Positions 47,095 through 55,977 are shown, counted from the first letter of the stretch. The stretch: 64,000 nt of DNA from Cytophagales bacterium (GCA_013298025.1 JAAFJE010000004.1:62001-126000), one strand, 5' to 3'. Numbers and translations are program-made. The notes: generated by a model not told the origin, from the sequence alone.

Positions 47095-47490
47095 CTAAAT
47101 TTCTATTTCCCATTGGCAAATTCTCCTCAAATTAATTCGTATTTCGGGGTTATTTGCATTGGGAAGCACATCAAAAATGATTGAATGTGCTTGATTCAAT
47201 GTGGGTCTATGTTCAACTTTTAGTAATGTTGGCTGGCTTCGTACTTCGCCAACAACAAACGAAACTACCCCAACTCTTTCAGGTTTTCTTGCTCTATTTT
47301 GGGTCTCAATCGAAGTGGAATACTTACTCCAATCAACCGACATCTCTGTTCCGTCTGGTTTAGGGATTGGGTCGAATGCACCTGGTTTTATTTTCTTTTT
47401 GGCATCTGATTCAGTGTAATCTATATATTGGGTGTGTATTCTATAAAATAACTTATCTGTATCAGGTATGAGCTCTATTGGAAATGACAT
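47095..47490 (-). CDS. Unknown protein, third gene of a small operon
   Basis: 131 residues, no signal peptide or membrane segment. It contains basic, polar and beta-like segments: KLFYRIHTQYIDYTESDAKK, GAFDPIPKPDGTEMSVDW, VGVVSFVVGEVR and HSIIFDVLPNANNPEIRINL. No domain was recognised. Its start is 8 bases from the stop of the preceding gene, so the three genes must be cotranscribed. It is followed by a strong terminator. Confidence 0.65.
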   Translation of the reverse strand: MSFPIELIPDTDKLFYRIHTQYIDYTESDAKKKIKPGAFDPIPKPDGTEMSVDWSKYSTSIETQNRARKPERVGVVSFVVGEVRSQPTLLKVEHRPTLNQAHSIIFDVLPNANNPEIRINLRRICQWEIEI

Positions 47491-47498
47491 AACTTAAA

Positions 47499-48074
47499 TC
47501 AGAGTTGAACAGCAAAAGGAATGAGTGTTTTTTTAAAATTATCAAGTGTAAATTCACCTCTTATTCTTTGTGTATTAGTTGCGTTGTCAGCGTAAAAAGA
47601 CGCATTTAATCCATTTTTCTCTATATTTACTAAAAAAGTATAAGAAGCATAATCCCATAGAATGTCAATACTACCTCTTGGACCATTATAGATTTTAGGC
47701 TTGTCTATGATTCTATTAAAGTCATGCAAAAGTGTCACAGCATAATCTATTAAAAAATGTATGGCTGCTTTCCACGTTTGAATATCATACGTTGGGCTAC
47801 CGTTGTCATCCCAATCATTTTCAAGGTTTAATATTGATTCAGATTCCTTAAATACAGCGAGCAGAAACTCAAGCTGAAATGGAATGACACCAAGCCGTTC
47901 ACCTTTATAAAAGTAGTTTAATGCTGTTTTGCCGTAGGAGTTATCAGTAAAAAGCGGTGAAGATTCATGCCACTTCATCTCTATTATATGACTTTTGGAT
48001 TTTTCAAAGTCAACCAAAAGAAGGGTATCGTTTCTTTCAAATAGGTTTCTCGATATACGGTCTATGGTTTTCAT
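47499..48074 (-). CDS. Unknown protein, second gene of a small operon
   Basis: 191 residues, cytoplasmic. A central segment ENDWDDNGSPTYDIQTWKAA and a later PRGSIDILWDYASYTFLVNI resemble a widespread group of uncharacterised proteins with a WD-G-GAP-type motif followed by a helix and then a beta sheet. No catalytic motif is apparent. It lies 5 bases after the first gene and 8 before the third. Confidence 0.65.
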   Translation of the reverse strand: MKTIDRISRNLFERNDTLLLVDFEKSKSHIIEMKWHESSPLFTDNSYGKTALNYFYKGERLGVIPFQLEFLLAVFKESESILNLENDWDDNGSPTYDIQTWKAAIHFLIDYAVTLLHDFNRIIDKPKIYNGPRGSIDILWDYASYTFLVNIEKNGLNASFYADNATNTQRIRGEFTLDNFKKTLIPFAVQL

Positions 48075-48079
48075 GCCAG

Positions 48080-48733
48080 TTACTTGATTTCTATAATGGA
48101 ATCAACATTGAAGTCACTTTTTATTTTTGCAATTCTTTCTTGCGATTTTTTTAGTGTTGTGATGAAGGTTTCCAAATCATCACTATCCAACGCAAAGTAA
48201 ATATCTTTTGTATTGCCGTTTTCCGAAAAACGTATTTTTAAGTTATGTATAATTACACTTCCTAAATAGTTTTCATCGCTGTCAAAAGCAGTTCTAATAT
48301 CTTCAGTTATGGTGGCTTTTAAAAAATTCTTTTGATTTTCGGTCATTGCATCTAGCAACTTTGCTGTGACAGAGGTATTTGAATCGTTCGACAACAACTT
48401 TCTGAAATCATGTAAAGCCAATTGAGTATCTTCCACTGATAAAATTTCTGACTTTTTTAAAGCTCTTTCTAAAACTGGTAGAAATTCTTCAATGCTGAGA
48501 TGTAAGTTTTCTTTAACATGTGCAAGATTTAAAAAAATCAAAATAATGTCTTCTATTCTCTCTCTCGTCAGATTAGGTAAATTCTTAGTACCTAGTTCAA
48601 TAATTTTGTTAGGAGAAGTCCCTATTTGTATTTTGCTTAAAAAATCTTCAACTGCATTTTTTAATTCCTTGGGTAGTTTAATGTAAAACTTGAATTTTTC
48701 AATATATTCAGTTGGTATGTTTATCTCTTTCAT
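48080..48733 (-). CDS. Unknown helical protein, first gene of a small operon
   Basis: 217 residues, no signal or membrane segment. The N-terminal 130 residues look all-helical (IIELGTKNLPNLTRERIEDI, ENLHLSIEEFLPVLERALKK). The last 60 contain beta strands and a final amphipathic helix (IYFALDSDDLETFITTLKKS). No family was recognised. It begins the tight three-gene unit inserted between nadK and a CBS-domain gene; the unit may be a toxin-antitoxin or defence module, which is inference from its setting. Confidence 0.65.
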   Translation of the reverse strand: MKEINIPTEYIEKFKFYIKLPKELKNAVEDFLSKIQIGTSPNKIIELGTKNLPNLTRERIEDIILIFLNLAHVKENLHLSIEEFLPVLERALKKSEILSVEDTQLALHDFRKLLSNDSNTSVTAKLLDAMTENQKNFLKATITEDIRTAFDSDENYLGSVIIHNLKIRFSENGNTKDIYFALDSDDLETFITTLKKSQERIAKIKSDFNVDSIIEIK

Positions 48734-48785
48734 TGTGTATGCTTTGCAATGTTAGTAATACCTTGTGATGTATCATAGGTCATTA

Positions 48786-49451
48786 TCACAAATCTAAATA
48801 TCTCATCAATAAATCAAAACGCTCTTTGTCGGGTGTTTCAACGGGTTCAAACGCATAAGCCCCCACAATGTCGTACCCGAATCGTTCGAGGGTAGCAATC
48901 ACGGGCGTGATACTTCTGCGGTTGAGTTTGAGGGTGAGTATATCCCTGAAATTGCCGTTGTCATCGCCCGTGCTGTAAAAGCTACTGATGATTTTGGTAT
49001 CATTCGATTCGACCAAGCGGCTGATTTCGGACAAAGAGTAGTTGCGGTTTTCAACATAAATTTCGATGATAGCCCCTACTTCTTGCGAACCCAAACGTTT
49101 CGATAGCTCGTTTAAAATATCTATATGTTGTATAGTGCCTTGGTATTGATGCTGTTCGTTGAGTACCGCTATCACTTCTAATTCGTGTCGTTGGGCAGTA
49201 GCAAGCACCTCGTACAAATGCTGTTGTTCGTTTACAAACACATCGGCATACAAAGGCGGTAAAGCTCTTACGGGCTGCTGCTCGTCGGCTTCAAACAAAA
49301 TATCTTGTGTAGTTAGCCCTCTGTAATCGGTGTTTTCCACTATAGCTAGTTGACCGACCTTAAACTCTTCCATCCAATCGAGTGCTTTGCCAACCGTATC
49401 AGTTGTTTTGAGGACGGGTAAATCATGGTTGATTAAATCTTTTGCAAGCAT
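48786..49451 (-). CDS. CBS-domain protein
   Basis: 221 residues. Two CBS motifs occupy about residues 5-120 (LKTTDTVGKALDWMEEFKVGQLAIVENTDYRGL and LYEVLATAQRHELEVIAVLNEQHQYQGTI). A C-terminal ACT-like region follows (GAIIEIYVENRNYSLSEISRLV, FRDILTLKLNRRSITPVIATL). CBS pairs bind adenosine nucleotides and act as regulatory modules. The ACT-like tail suggests ligand sensing. It is cytoplasmic and monocistronic. In related Bacteroidota this gene is often found next to nadK; here the three-gene cassette separates them. Confidence 0.88.
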   Translation of the reverse strand: MLAKDLINHDLPVLKTTDTVGKALDWMEEFKVGQLAIVENTDYRGLTTQDILFEADEQQPVRALPPLYADVFVNEQQHLYEVLATAQRHELEVIAVLNEQHQYQGTIQHIDILNELSKRLGSQEVGAIIEIYVENRNYSLSEISRLVESNDTKIISSFYSTGDDNGNFRDILTLKLNRRSITPVIATLERFGYDIVGAYAFEPVETPDKERFDLLMRYLDL

Positions 49452-49476
49452 TGGTCACAAAGTGGTAAGTTGTTTA

Positions 49477-49521
49477 TGATAGCAGAACAGCAAACAAACC
49501 CAGTTTATTGTTCTGCTATCA
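49477..49521. terminator. Long hairpin between the hydrolase and CBS genes
   Basis: A perfect 13-bp stem (TGATAGCAGAACA/TGTTCTGCTATCA) with a 19-base loop. No U-run on either strand. Confidence 0.5.
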
Positions 49522-49574
49522 CCTAAATTAGTAATTTATCAGCAACTTCCCAACGAATACTAAAGAATTACTTG

Positions 49575-50357
49575 CTAATACGCCATTTCTGGTACGCCAA
49601 TAGGAGTACGCTCAAGCCAATTGCTTAATATCTGGTTGAATTGCGCTGGTCTTTCCATCATGGGGGCGTGGCAGCATTTATCAATAAAATGTAGCTCCGA
49701 CCCTTTGATAAGTTTATTAAATTCGTGCCCAACTTGTGGTGGCGTAATGGTGTCGTTGAGGCCCCAAACCAATAAAGTTGGTACATTTATTCTAACAACA
49801 TCTTTGGCCATATTGTTTCGTTGTGCCGATTTTGCAATGGCAATAATCCGAATAACTTTTTGGGCACTGTTGGTAATATCAAATACTTCGTCAACCAATT
49901 CTTTTGTGGCAGTGCGAGGGTCATAAAATGTGTATTCTACACGTTCTTTGATGTACTCGTAGCTGCCTCGTTTGGGGTACGAGCCGCCCATGCCATTTTC
50001 AAATAAACCCGAACTGCCCGTGAGCACCAATCTTTTTACCTTCGAGGGGTTTCGTAAGGTATAAATCAACGCTACATGGCCGCCCAAAGAATTGCCCAGT
50101 AAGGTGAGGTTGTCTAGTCCTTTCCACTCAACAAATCCTTCAATAAACTCTGCGAGTCCTTCACAACCAGCCTTGGTAATGGGCATGGTGTAAATAGGCA
50201 TCATCGGAATAATTACACGGTAATCTTCCTTAAAACCTTCTATCACGCCTTCCCAATTGCTCAATGCGCCAAAAAGCCCATGAAGCAAGAGTAATGTTTC
50301 GCCTTTGCCTTCATCAATGTACTTATATCCGTCGGCTTCGTGAATTGCATAGTTCAT
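49575..50357 (-). CDS. Alpha/beta-hydrolase
   Basis: 260 residues. It has the canonical fold and triad: oxyanion HGLFG (26-30), nucleophile Ser90 in LLGNSLGGHVA, Asp202 in VWGLNDTITP and His230 in CCHAPMMERP. No signal peptide, so cytoplasmic. Ester- or ring-cleaving members of this group (for example meta-cleavage hydrolases) look similar, but the substrate cannot be read from sequence. It is a single gene. Confidence 0.88.
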   Translation of the reverse strand: MNYAIHEADGYKYIDEGKGETLLLLHGLFGALSNWEGVIEGFKEDYRVIIPMMPIYTMPITKAGCEGLAEFIEGFVEWKGLDNLTLLGNSLGGHVALIYTLRNPSKVKRLVLTGSSGLFENGMGGSYPKRGSYEYIKERVEYTFYDPRTATKELVDEVFDITNSAQKVIRIIAIAKSAQRNNMAKDVVRINVPTLLVWGLNDTITPPQVGHEFNKLIKGSELHFIDKCCHAPMMERPAQFNQILSNWLERTPIGVPEMAY

Positions 50358-51058
50358 AGTACTAAAAAGATTAAAATGCTAAATTGAATGAACGCTAAAA
50401 TTAAATAGATAAATCTTCTATTCAAAAGAATTATCTATAAAATCTATATTTTTTATAGACTTTCCCTTCTTGACTGGAAAATTTGCTTTCGTTAAGAAAT
50501 TCGTTTTTACTATAATATTGTACAATTCCACTTTTTTTCTGGATTAATAAAATTTGTATTGCTGGTATTCTTAGCTAACTTGAAGCTGTTGATATACAAG
50601 ACGAAAACCATTATTGGGTTTATAGAATACAAAATAAAAAATGGTTTTGTTCAATTTTTGTTTTTTTTATTTGTCCATGCAAAGTAACAAAATTTATCTA
50701 AAAAATTCATATTTTAAAAAACTAGGATACTATTTTTTTTACTTTATTATCTCATAAAAATGAGATAATTTTTTATTAAATGTCTTTTATTCAATTACTT
50801 AAATATAAAAATCAAGAAAGCTTGTTTTCGTAAATTTTATATTCATTTAACAAATAGATTTTATATCAATAGCTTAGGTGATTTTATAAATATAAAAATA
50901 ATACAATTTTCCTTTATTTTATCATACATCTTTTTTTAGAAAGATAAAGGAGCATTGGGTATATTATGGGGAATGTTTTTAATTTTGTTGAAGTTTTGTT
51001 AAACAAAACGCTTATATTCGTAATAATAGTGAAGATTCACGACTAAAATGACAATACA
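50358..51058. other. 700-base AT-rich intergenic region
   Basis: No protein gene was found. It contains several T- and A-runs, a palindrome around TCTATAAAA/TTTTATAGA, and a terminator-like hairpin on the plus strand. It separates two divergent genes and likely contains both their promoters, although none matches the consensus well. Confidence 0.55.
50746..50774 (+). terminator. AT-rich terminator-like hairpin
   Basis: A 9-bp stem (ATTATCTCA/TGAGATAAT) with the loop TAAAAA is followed by TTTTTATT on the plus strand. No plus-strand gene precedes it within 390 bases. Confidence 0.35.
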
Positions 51059-52282
51059 ATGATAGTGATAATAGGAGCTGGTATAGCTGGCTTGACATGT
51101 GCCAAAAAACTCAAAGAGCAAGGCATTGAGGCGTTGATATTGGAGGCTTCTGACGGCATTGGCGGGCGGGTTCGTACCGACTACGAAAATGGATTTATTT
51201 TAGATAGAGGTTTTCAAATTTTATTGACGGCGTACCCCGAGGCACAGCGTATGCTTACGTATCCTTCGCTCGAATTGAAGGCTTTTCAGTCGGGGGCACT
51301 TATTCGCAATAGCCACAACAATGGCTGGGAGGTACTGGCCAACCCTTTCAAAGAACTGAGTACGTTCATTGATACGCTTTCGGCTAATGTAGGTACATTG
51401 AGTGATAAATTGAGAATTTTGCGTTTGGTAATGGATACCCAATCGCTCGACGAGCAAGTACTTACCGAAAAAGGGGCTACTACTATCCATTTTTTACGTA
51501 ACTATGGTTTTTCCGAGCGTTTTATACATCAGTTTTTAGTGCCTTTTTTTGGCGGTGTTTTTCTGGAAAACAATTTAGATACTTCTGCTACTTTTTTTCA
51601 ATATATTTTCGAGAAATTTTACAAAGGAGATGCCGTTATTCCCGCCAACGGGATGCAAGAAATACCCAAACAATTGGCTAGTGGCTTGTCGCCTTCGAAA
51701 ATCCGTTTGGGGGCAAAGGTCAGTAGCATCAAACCTACGCAAGTGGTGCTAGAAGATGGCGAGTGCATTGATGCCGAAGCAATTGTGATTGCTACCGACA
51801 GCCATAATGCTGCTAGGCTTTTAGGCAAAACGCCACCAGCACGCTACAACGCTACCACTTGTACGTATTTTGAAGCGCCGGCTTCGCCTTTGAGCCACAA
51901 AATGTTGGCATTAAATCCCAACCGTCGAGGACTTATCCATAATTTATGTGTGCCAAGCGACATCGCACCAAGCTACGCACCAACAGGCAAAGCGTTGGTG
52001 TCGGTATCGACGCAGGGACAACACCATTATACCAACGAAGAACTAGCCTCGCATTTGCAAAAAGAATTAGCTGCTTGGTTTGGTCCTGTGGTGCAAGATT
52101 GGCAGTTGCTCAAACAATACCATATTCCTCATGCCTTGAATCCGTTTTTGGCAGGAGAAGTGCTGCAAGGACAGTACAAGTTGAGTGCTACGTTGTATTG
52201 TTGTGGCGATTATACGACTTATCCTTCGTTGAATGGAGCGATGCTTTCAGGGAGAAAAGTAGCCGAATTACTCACCAAATAA
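51059..52282 (+). CDS. FAD-dependent amine-oxidase/desaturase-like oxidoreductase
   Basis: 407 residues. A Rossmann FAD motif, VIIGAGIAGLTCAKKL, opens the protein. A GGRVRTDYENGFILDRGFQI motif, typical of the protoporphyrinogen oxidase/phytoene desaturase superfamily, follows near residue 37. The C-terminal YCCGDYTTYPSLNGAMLSGRKVAELL closes the FAD site. It is soluble with no signal peptide. The substrate could be a carotenoid, amine or other compound; no carotenoid genes are nearby. Confidence 0.88.
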   Translation: MIVIIGAGIAGLTCAKKLKEQGIEALILEASDGIGGRVRTDYENGFILDRGFQILLTAYPEAQRMLTYPSLELKAFQSGALIRNSHNNGWEVLANPFKELSTFIDTLSANVGTLSDKLRILRLVMDTQSLDEQVLTEKGATTIHFLRNYGFSERFIHQFLVPFFGGVFLENNLDTSATFFQYIFEKFYKGDAVIPANGMQEIPKQLASGLSPSKIRLGAKVSSIKPTQVVLEDGECIDAEAIVIATDSHNAARLLGKTPPARYNATTCTYFEAPASPLSHKMLALNPNRRGLIHNLCVPSDIAPSYAPTGKALVSVSTQGQHHYTNEELASHLQKELAAWFGPVVQDWQLLKQYHIPHALNPFLAGEVLQGQYKLSATLYCCGDYTTYPSLNGAMLSGRKVAELLTK

Positions 52283-52321
52283 GTTTAGTACAAAAACGCT
52301 TGTGCTATGAGAAATTTTTGC

Positions 52322-52356
52322 TTTCGGATTTATGAAAATATGTTATAAATCCGAAA
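52322..52356. repeat. Intergenic palindrome with TTTCGGATTTAT arms
   Basis: A perfect 12-bp stem (TTTCGGATTTAT/ATAAATCCGAAA) with an 11-base loop lies between convergent genes. A further ATCCGAAAG copy follows. It probably serves as a bidirectional 3' structure, and its core resembles the CGGATT palindrome after the DUF4249 gene. Confidence 0.6.
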
Positions 52357-52380
52357 TCAAAAATCTAATATCCGAAAGGG

Positions 52381-53316
52381 CTATTTCACGGTTTCAAAGA
52401 CATCTACAGGTAAAATATTGCCTTCTTTATCGAAACGCATCGGCGAAATACAGGTTTCACGGTTGTAACCATTGCCATCTGGAATCTTGAAACGGTGATA
52501 AGCAATGTACCACTCGTCTTTTTTCGGAGCTTTGACAACCGAGTGATGCCCAGCACCTTTTACCAAGCCAGCACCTTTGAGTATAGGGTTCTGACTAGCC
52601 TTGACAAAAGGCCCCATTGGTGAATCGGCAACGGCATAAGCCACCGAGTAGCGTGGGTCACGGGTATCGTATTCCGACCACATCAAATAATATTTTCCGT
52701 TTCTTTTAAACACAAAAGAGCCTTCGTTATAGCCTTCTGGCTTGTACGAAATTACATCGGCAGGGTCGAACGAAACCATATCGGGGTTCAGTTTGACAAT
52801 ATAACAACGGCCTTGTCCGAAGTACAAATAGGCTTGTCCGTCGTCATCTACCAATACCATTGGGTCGATAATTTGGGCTTGGTATTGTCCTTTGCTTATC
52901 AGTGGTTTGCCTAAAGCATCTTTAAATGGCCCAGTTGGTTTGTCGGCAACCGCTACGCCAATATTGGTATTGGCAGAAAAATAGAAGTAATATTTCCCAT
53001 TTTTGAAGGCAATCGCTGGTGCCCAAGCCCGATTACTTGCCCAAGTAAGGTCTTTTTTAAGGTCTAAAATTGTGCCTTCGAGCTTCCATTTTTTTAAATC
53101 TTTCGACGACCAACAAGTAAAATGGTCAGAGAGCCACCCTTCCGAACCGTCGGTAGTAGGATAGAGGTAATATTTTTTTCCGAAAACGGCAATGTGAGGG
53201 TCGGCATACACGCCAGGCAACACGGGTGCTGGAGGCGTTGGCGTTGACTGTGCAGCGAGTTGCCACGAAAGGCCTAATGCAACCGCAGTGGTTGCCATAA
53301 GTTTGAGGATTGACAT
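52381..53316 (-). CDS. Glycoside hydrolase family 43 protein, exported
   Basis: 311 residues from MSILKLMATTAVALGLSWQL (signal peptide). An upstream in-frame start overlaps the predicted -7 promoter element and was rejected. GH43 five-bladed propeller landmarks are GVYADPHIAVFGKKYYLYP (catalytic base Asp39), IIDPMVLVDDDGQAYLYFG (Asp151) and YNEGSFVFKRNGKYYLMWS (catalytic acid Glu198). Blade repeats of the GKYYFYFS type are visible. It likely removes arabinose or xylose residues in the periplasm or outside. It is not next to any SusCD pair, so it is isolated from the transporter locus. Confidence 0.92.
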   Translation of the reverse strand: MSILKLMATTAVALGLSWQLAAQSTPTPPAPVLPGVYADPHIAVFGKKYYLYPTTDGSEGWLSDHFTCWSSKDLKKWKLEGTILDLKKDLTWASNRAWAPAIAFKNGKYYFYFSANTNIGVAVADKPTGPFKDALGKPLISKGQYQAQIIDPMVLVDDDGQAYLYFGQGRCYIVKLNPDMVSFDPADVISYKPEGYNEGSFVFKRNGKYYLMWSEYDTRDPRYSVAYAVADSPMGPFVKASQNPILKGAGLVKGAGHHSVVKAPKKDEWYIAYHRFKIPDGNGYNRETCISPMRFDKEGNILPVDVFETVK

Positions 53317-53349
53317 ACAAATTACTTGGATTAAATTTAAGAACGAAAA

Positions 53350-53357
53350 CAAATATA
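53350..53357 (-). promoter_or_regulatory. Predicted -7 element of the GH43 gene
   Basis: TATATTTG on the minus strand is an exact TAnnTTTG match 34 bases before the chosen start. A spaced TTTG is not clear. Confidence 0.4.
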
Positions 53358-53477
53358 AGGCAGAGCCATGCCATCTTTCATCTTTTTTATGGGGTAAAAT
53401 ACCTTTATTCGAGCTTTATTCGTTATGCTTGAACAAAATGAATCAGCTTCTCGTTTTACAACAAAATCACATTCATT

Positions 53478-53624
53478 ATGAAACCCATGCACAACTATAA
53501 AGACAAAATATTGGCTTGGATTAAAAGACTAGGCTGGGCGGGTTTTTTCTTTTTTCTCATCAAAGGCATTACGTTGTATATTATCATTCCGTATTTGATA
53601 ACCAAAGGTTTTTTGTCTAAATAA
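53478..53624 (+). CDS. Small membrane protein, 48 residues
   Basis: ATG to TAA, MKPMHNYKDKILAWIKRLGW followed by a hydrophobic stretch (AGFFFFLIKGITLYIIIPYL) and a short tail ending GFLSK. The basic amphipathic N-terminus, one transmembrane helix and the WIKRLGWAGF...FFLIKG pattern match small membrane proteins I associate with Bacteroidota genomes; the family has no known role. A minus-strand hairpin for the nagB-like gene follows. Confidence 0.7.
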   Translation: MKPMHNYKDKILAWIKRLGWAGFFFFLIKGITLYIIIPYLITKGFLSK

Positions 53625-53662
53625 GCCACAAAAGGCACGCCAGAGAGCTACCAAAAACAAAG

Positions 53663-53690
53663 TAGCCGTCAAACAAGGGTCTGGCGGCTA
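53663..53690 (-). terminator. Terminator-like hairpin after the NagB/PIG-L gene
   Basis: A 9-bp stem with one G-U pair (core TAGCCG/CGGCTA) is followed by CTTTGTTTTTGG on the minus strand, 57 bases beyond the stop codon. Confidence 0.5.
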
Positions 53691-53747
53691 ACTGATAATC
53701 AAACACTATAATCAATTCCTTTTATATTTTCTTTCCTTAATCAAATC

Positions 53748-55649
53748 TTAGAATTTCCAGCGTACAAAAGCTTCCATTGCTTCGTATTCGGCCAAGCCCA
53801 ATTGGTTGTATAGTTGTGCCGTGTTGCTGTTGCGGTCTTCGGCTCGTTGCCAAAACTCTCTTGAGTCTGTTCCTTGGAAAGGCACGCCGTCTTTTTGCGA
53901 TTGGTGTTTGAAAATACCATAGCGTTTTTTGAGTACTTGGTCGGGCGACATTGGCACAGCCATTTCGATTTGGTCGATGTCCCATTCTTGCCAAGCACCT
54001 TTATACAACCACACCCAGCAGCTACTCATGTATTCACGGTGTTTGAGGCGTTGAACCGCCTCCATGATGGCATCCAAGCACACCTTGTGCGTACCGTGTG
54101 GGTCGGCCAAATCGCCTGCGGCATAAATTTGATGCGGTTTGATTTCGTCAATCAAATTCATTACAATTTGCACATCTTCTTCGCCGATAGGTTTTTTCTG
54201 TACCATGCCTGTTTCGTAGAAAGGCATATCTAAGAAATGTACATTTTCTTTCGGAAGACCAACATAACGACAAGTATTTTTGGCTTCACCTCTACGAATC
54301 AACCCTTTGATATGACGCACTTCGGGAGTGTCCATTTCTGAATCTTTTTTATTTTTCAAAAACTTCACCGCCTCACGATAAATGCGATTGGCTTTAGGAT
54401 TGTTGGCTTCAAATTTTTCGTTGAAATCAACCACAAATTCGGCAAAACGAAGGGCTTCGTCATCGGCTACGGCAATATTGCCAGAAGTTTGATAAGCCAC
54501 GTGTACATCATGCCCTTGGTCGTGTAAGCGTTGGAACGTACCACCCATCGAAATAATATCGTCGTCGGGGTGCGGGCTGAAAATAATTACCCGTTTTTTG
54601 GCAGGATAAGCCCGTTCTGGACGGTTGGTATCGTCGGCATTGGGTTTGCCGCCGGGCCAGCCCGTAATGGTATGTTGTAAATAATTGAAAACCTCTATAT
54701 TGATGTCGTAGGCTTGTCCGTACAAAGCTAACAAATCAGACAAACCATTTTCGTTGTAATCGGCATTGGTGAGCTTCAACACGGGTTTTTTCACTTGTAG
54801 AGCCAAGTGCGTAACGGCTTTTTTCACCATGGCTTTGTCCCATGTTACGGCATCAACCAACCAAGGCGTGCTGATGCGTGTCAGTTGCGAAGCCGCCGAA
54901 TGGTCTAAGACAAAACAGGCGTTGCTATGCAATTGGAGGTACGAAGCGGGTACATCTGCCGATACCGAGCCTTCTACGGCACGGGCTACGTTGGCGGCTT
55001 TATGTTCGCCCCAAGCCAGCAGTACCACTCTTTTGGCTTCCATGATTTTCTGGATACCCATGGTGATAGCTTTTTTAGAAACTTTTGCTAATCCTCCAAA
55101 GTCGCCAGTGGCATCGATGCGTGTGGTAAGGTCGAGGGTCATGATACGGGTTCTGGAATTGACCAAAGAACCTGGCTCATTGAAACCAATGTGACCGTTT
55201 CGTCCGATACCTAGTAATTGAAAATCGAGGCCGCCGTAGCGTTCGATTTGTTCTTCATAATTTTTACAAAACTCGGCTACTTTTTCTAAAGGAAGCGTAC
55301 CGTCTGGAACATGCCAATTGCCCGAAGGAATATCAACGTGGTCGAAGAGTTGCTCACGCATAAAACGTACATAGCTTTGCATAGCGTCGGGCTCCATCGG
55401 ATAGTATTCGTCGAGGTTGTATGTCACCACATTTTGAAAGCTAAGGCCTTCTTCACGGTGCATTCTGATAAGCTCGGCATATACTTTTTTAGGAGAAGAG
55501 CCTGTAGCCAAACCCAATATTGCTGGTTTGTCTTCGTGGGCTTTTTGACGAATAATGGCTGCAATTTCTTGTGCGACCGCTCTGGATGCCTCGTCTGAAT
55601 TGGCGTAAATTTTCGCAGGGATACGTTCGTAGCTGATGGCTTGTTCCAT
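53748..55649 (-). CDS. nagB: Glucosamine-6-phosphate deaminase fused to a PIG-L-type deacetylase domain
   Basis: About 633 residues from MEQAISYERI; the longer in-frame start was rejected. Residues 1-270 are NagB: LGLATGSSPKKVYAELI, VVTYNLDEYYPM, LLGIGRNGHIGFNEPGS. The region after about 345 is a LmbE/PIG-L deacetylase: VIIFSPHPDDDIISMGGT (zinc motif HPDD at 360-363) and DPHGTHKVCLDA. The first half converts glucosamine-6-phosphate to fructose-6-phosphate; the second is predicted to remove an acetyl group from a GlcNAc-type substrate. This fusion is common in Bacteroidota and not a truncation artefact. It is followed upstream by a small HTH gene on the same strand. Confidence 0.93.
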   Translation of the reverse strand: MEQAISYERIPAKIYANSDEASRAVAQEIAAIIRQKAHEDKPAILGLATGSSPKKVYAELIRMHREEGLSFQNVVTYNLDEYYPMEPDAMQSYVRFMREQLFDHVDIPSGNWHVPDGTLPLEKVAEFCKNYEEQIERYGGLDFQLLGIGRNGHIGFNEPGSLVNSRTRIMTLDLTTRIDATGDFGGLAKVSKKAITMGIQKIMEAKRVVLLAWGEHKAANVARAVEGSVSADVPASYLQLHSNACFVLDHSAASQLTRISTPWLVDAVTWDKAMVKKAVTHLALQVKKPVLKLTNADYNENGLSDLLALYGQAYDINIEVFNYLQHTITGWPGGKPNADDTNRPERAYPAKKRVIIFSPHPDDDIISMGGTFQRLHDQGHDVHVAYQTSGNIAVADDEALRFAEFVVDFNEKFEANNPKANRIYREAVKFLKNKKDSEMDTPEVRHIKGLIRRGEAKNTCRYVGLPKENVHFLDMPFYETGMVQKKPIGEEDVQIVMNLIDEIKPHQIYAAGDLADPHGTHKVCLDAIMEAVQRLKHREYMSSCWVWLYKGAWQEWDIDQIEMAVPMSPDQVLKKRYGIFKHQSQKDGVPFQGTDSREFWQRAEDRNSNTAQLYNQLGLAEYEAMEAFVRWKF

Positions 55650-55698
55650 AGTTTTTATAGACAACCCCAATGGTTGTAGTTATAATGAATACGACTGA

Positions 55699-55905
55699 TT
55701 ATGCTTTTTTGCTTACTACTATGAGTTCTAAACCCAATACATCTAAAATTTTATCCAAGGTTTTCAAGGAAGGATTGGCTTTTCCCAATTCTATCGAATG
55801 AATGGTTTTGATAGCCACATCACTTTTTTCACTTAATACTTCTTGGCTGTAGGCCAGTTCGTTTCTTCTTTCTCTGATGATATGTCCTAATTGTTCAAAA
55901 TTCAT
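55699..55905 (-). CDS. Small XRE-family HTH protein
   Basis: 68 residues, nearly all helix-turn-helix: LGHIIRERRNELAYSQEVLS, then EKSDVAIKTIHSIELGKANP and SLKTLDKILDVLGLELIVV. This is the HipB/HigA-like layout. No HipA- or toxin-like gene adjoins it; the neighbour is the NagB/PIG-L gene 49 bases downstream, so they may be cotranscribed. It may be an orphan regulator of this locus or of itself. Confidence 0.85.
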   Translation of the reverse strand: MNFEQLGHIIRERRNELAYSQEVLSEKSDVAIKTIHSIELGKANPSLKTLDKILDVLGLELIVVSKKA

Positions 55906-55939
55906 CGTTTGTATTGGAGTTATATTGCTTATTATGATA

Positions 55940-55947
55940 CAAATGTA
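55940..55947 (-). promoter_or_regulatory. Predicted -7 element of the HTH gene
   Basis: TACATTTG on the minus strand, an exact TAnnTTTG match, 34 bases before the start codon. Confidence 0.45.
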
Positions 55948-55977
55948 GGGATTTAAAATTAAATAAAAAATTTTAAA

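Noticed and set aside
53748-55649. NagB/PIG-L as an assembly or frameshift artefact
   Set aside because: The frame is continuous, both domains are complete, and this fusion is common in Bacteroidota.
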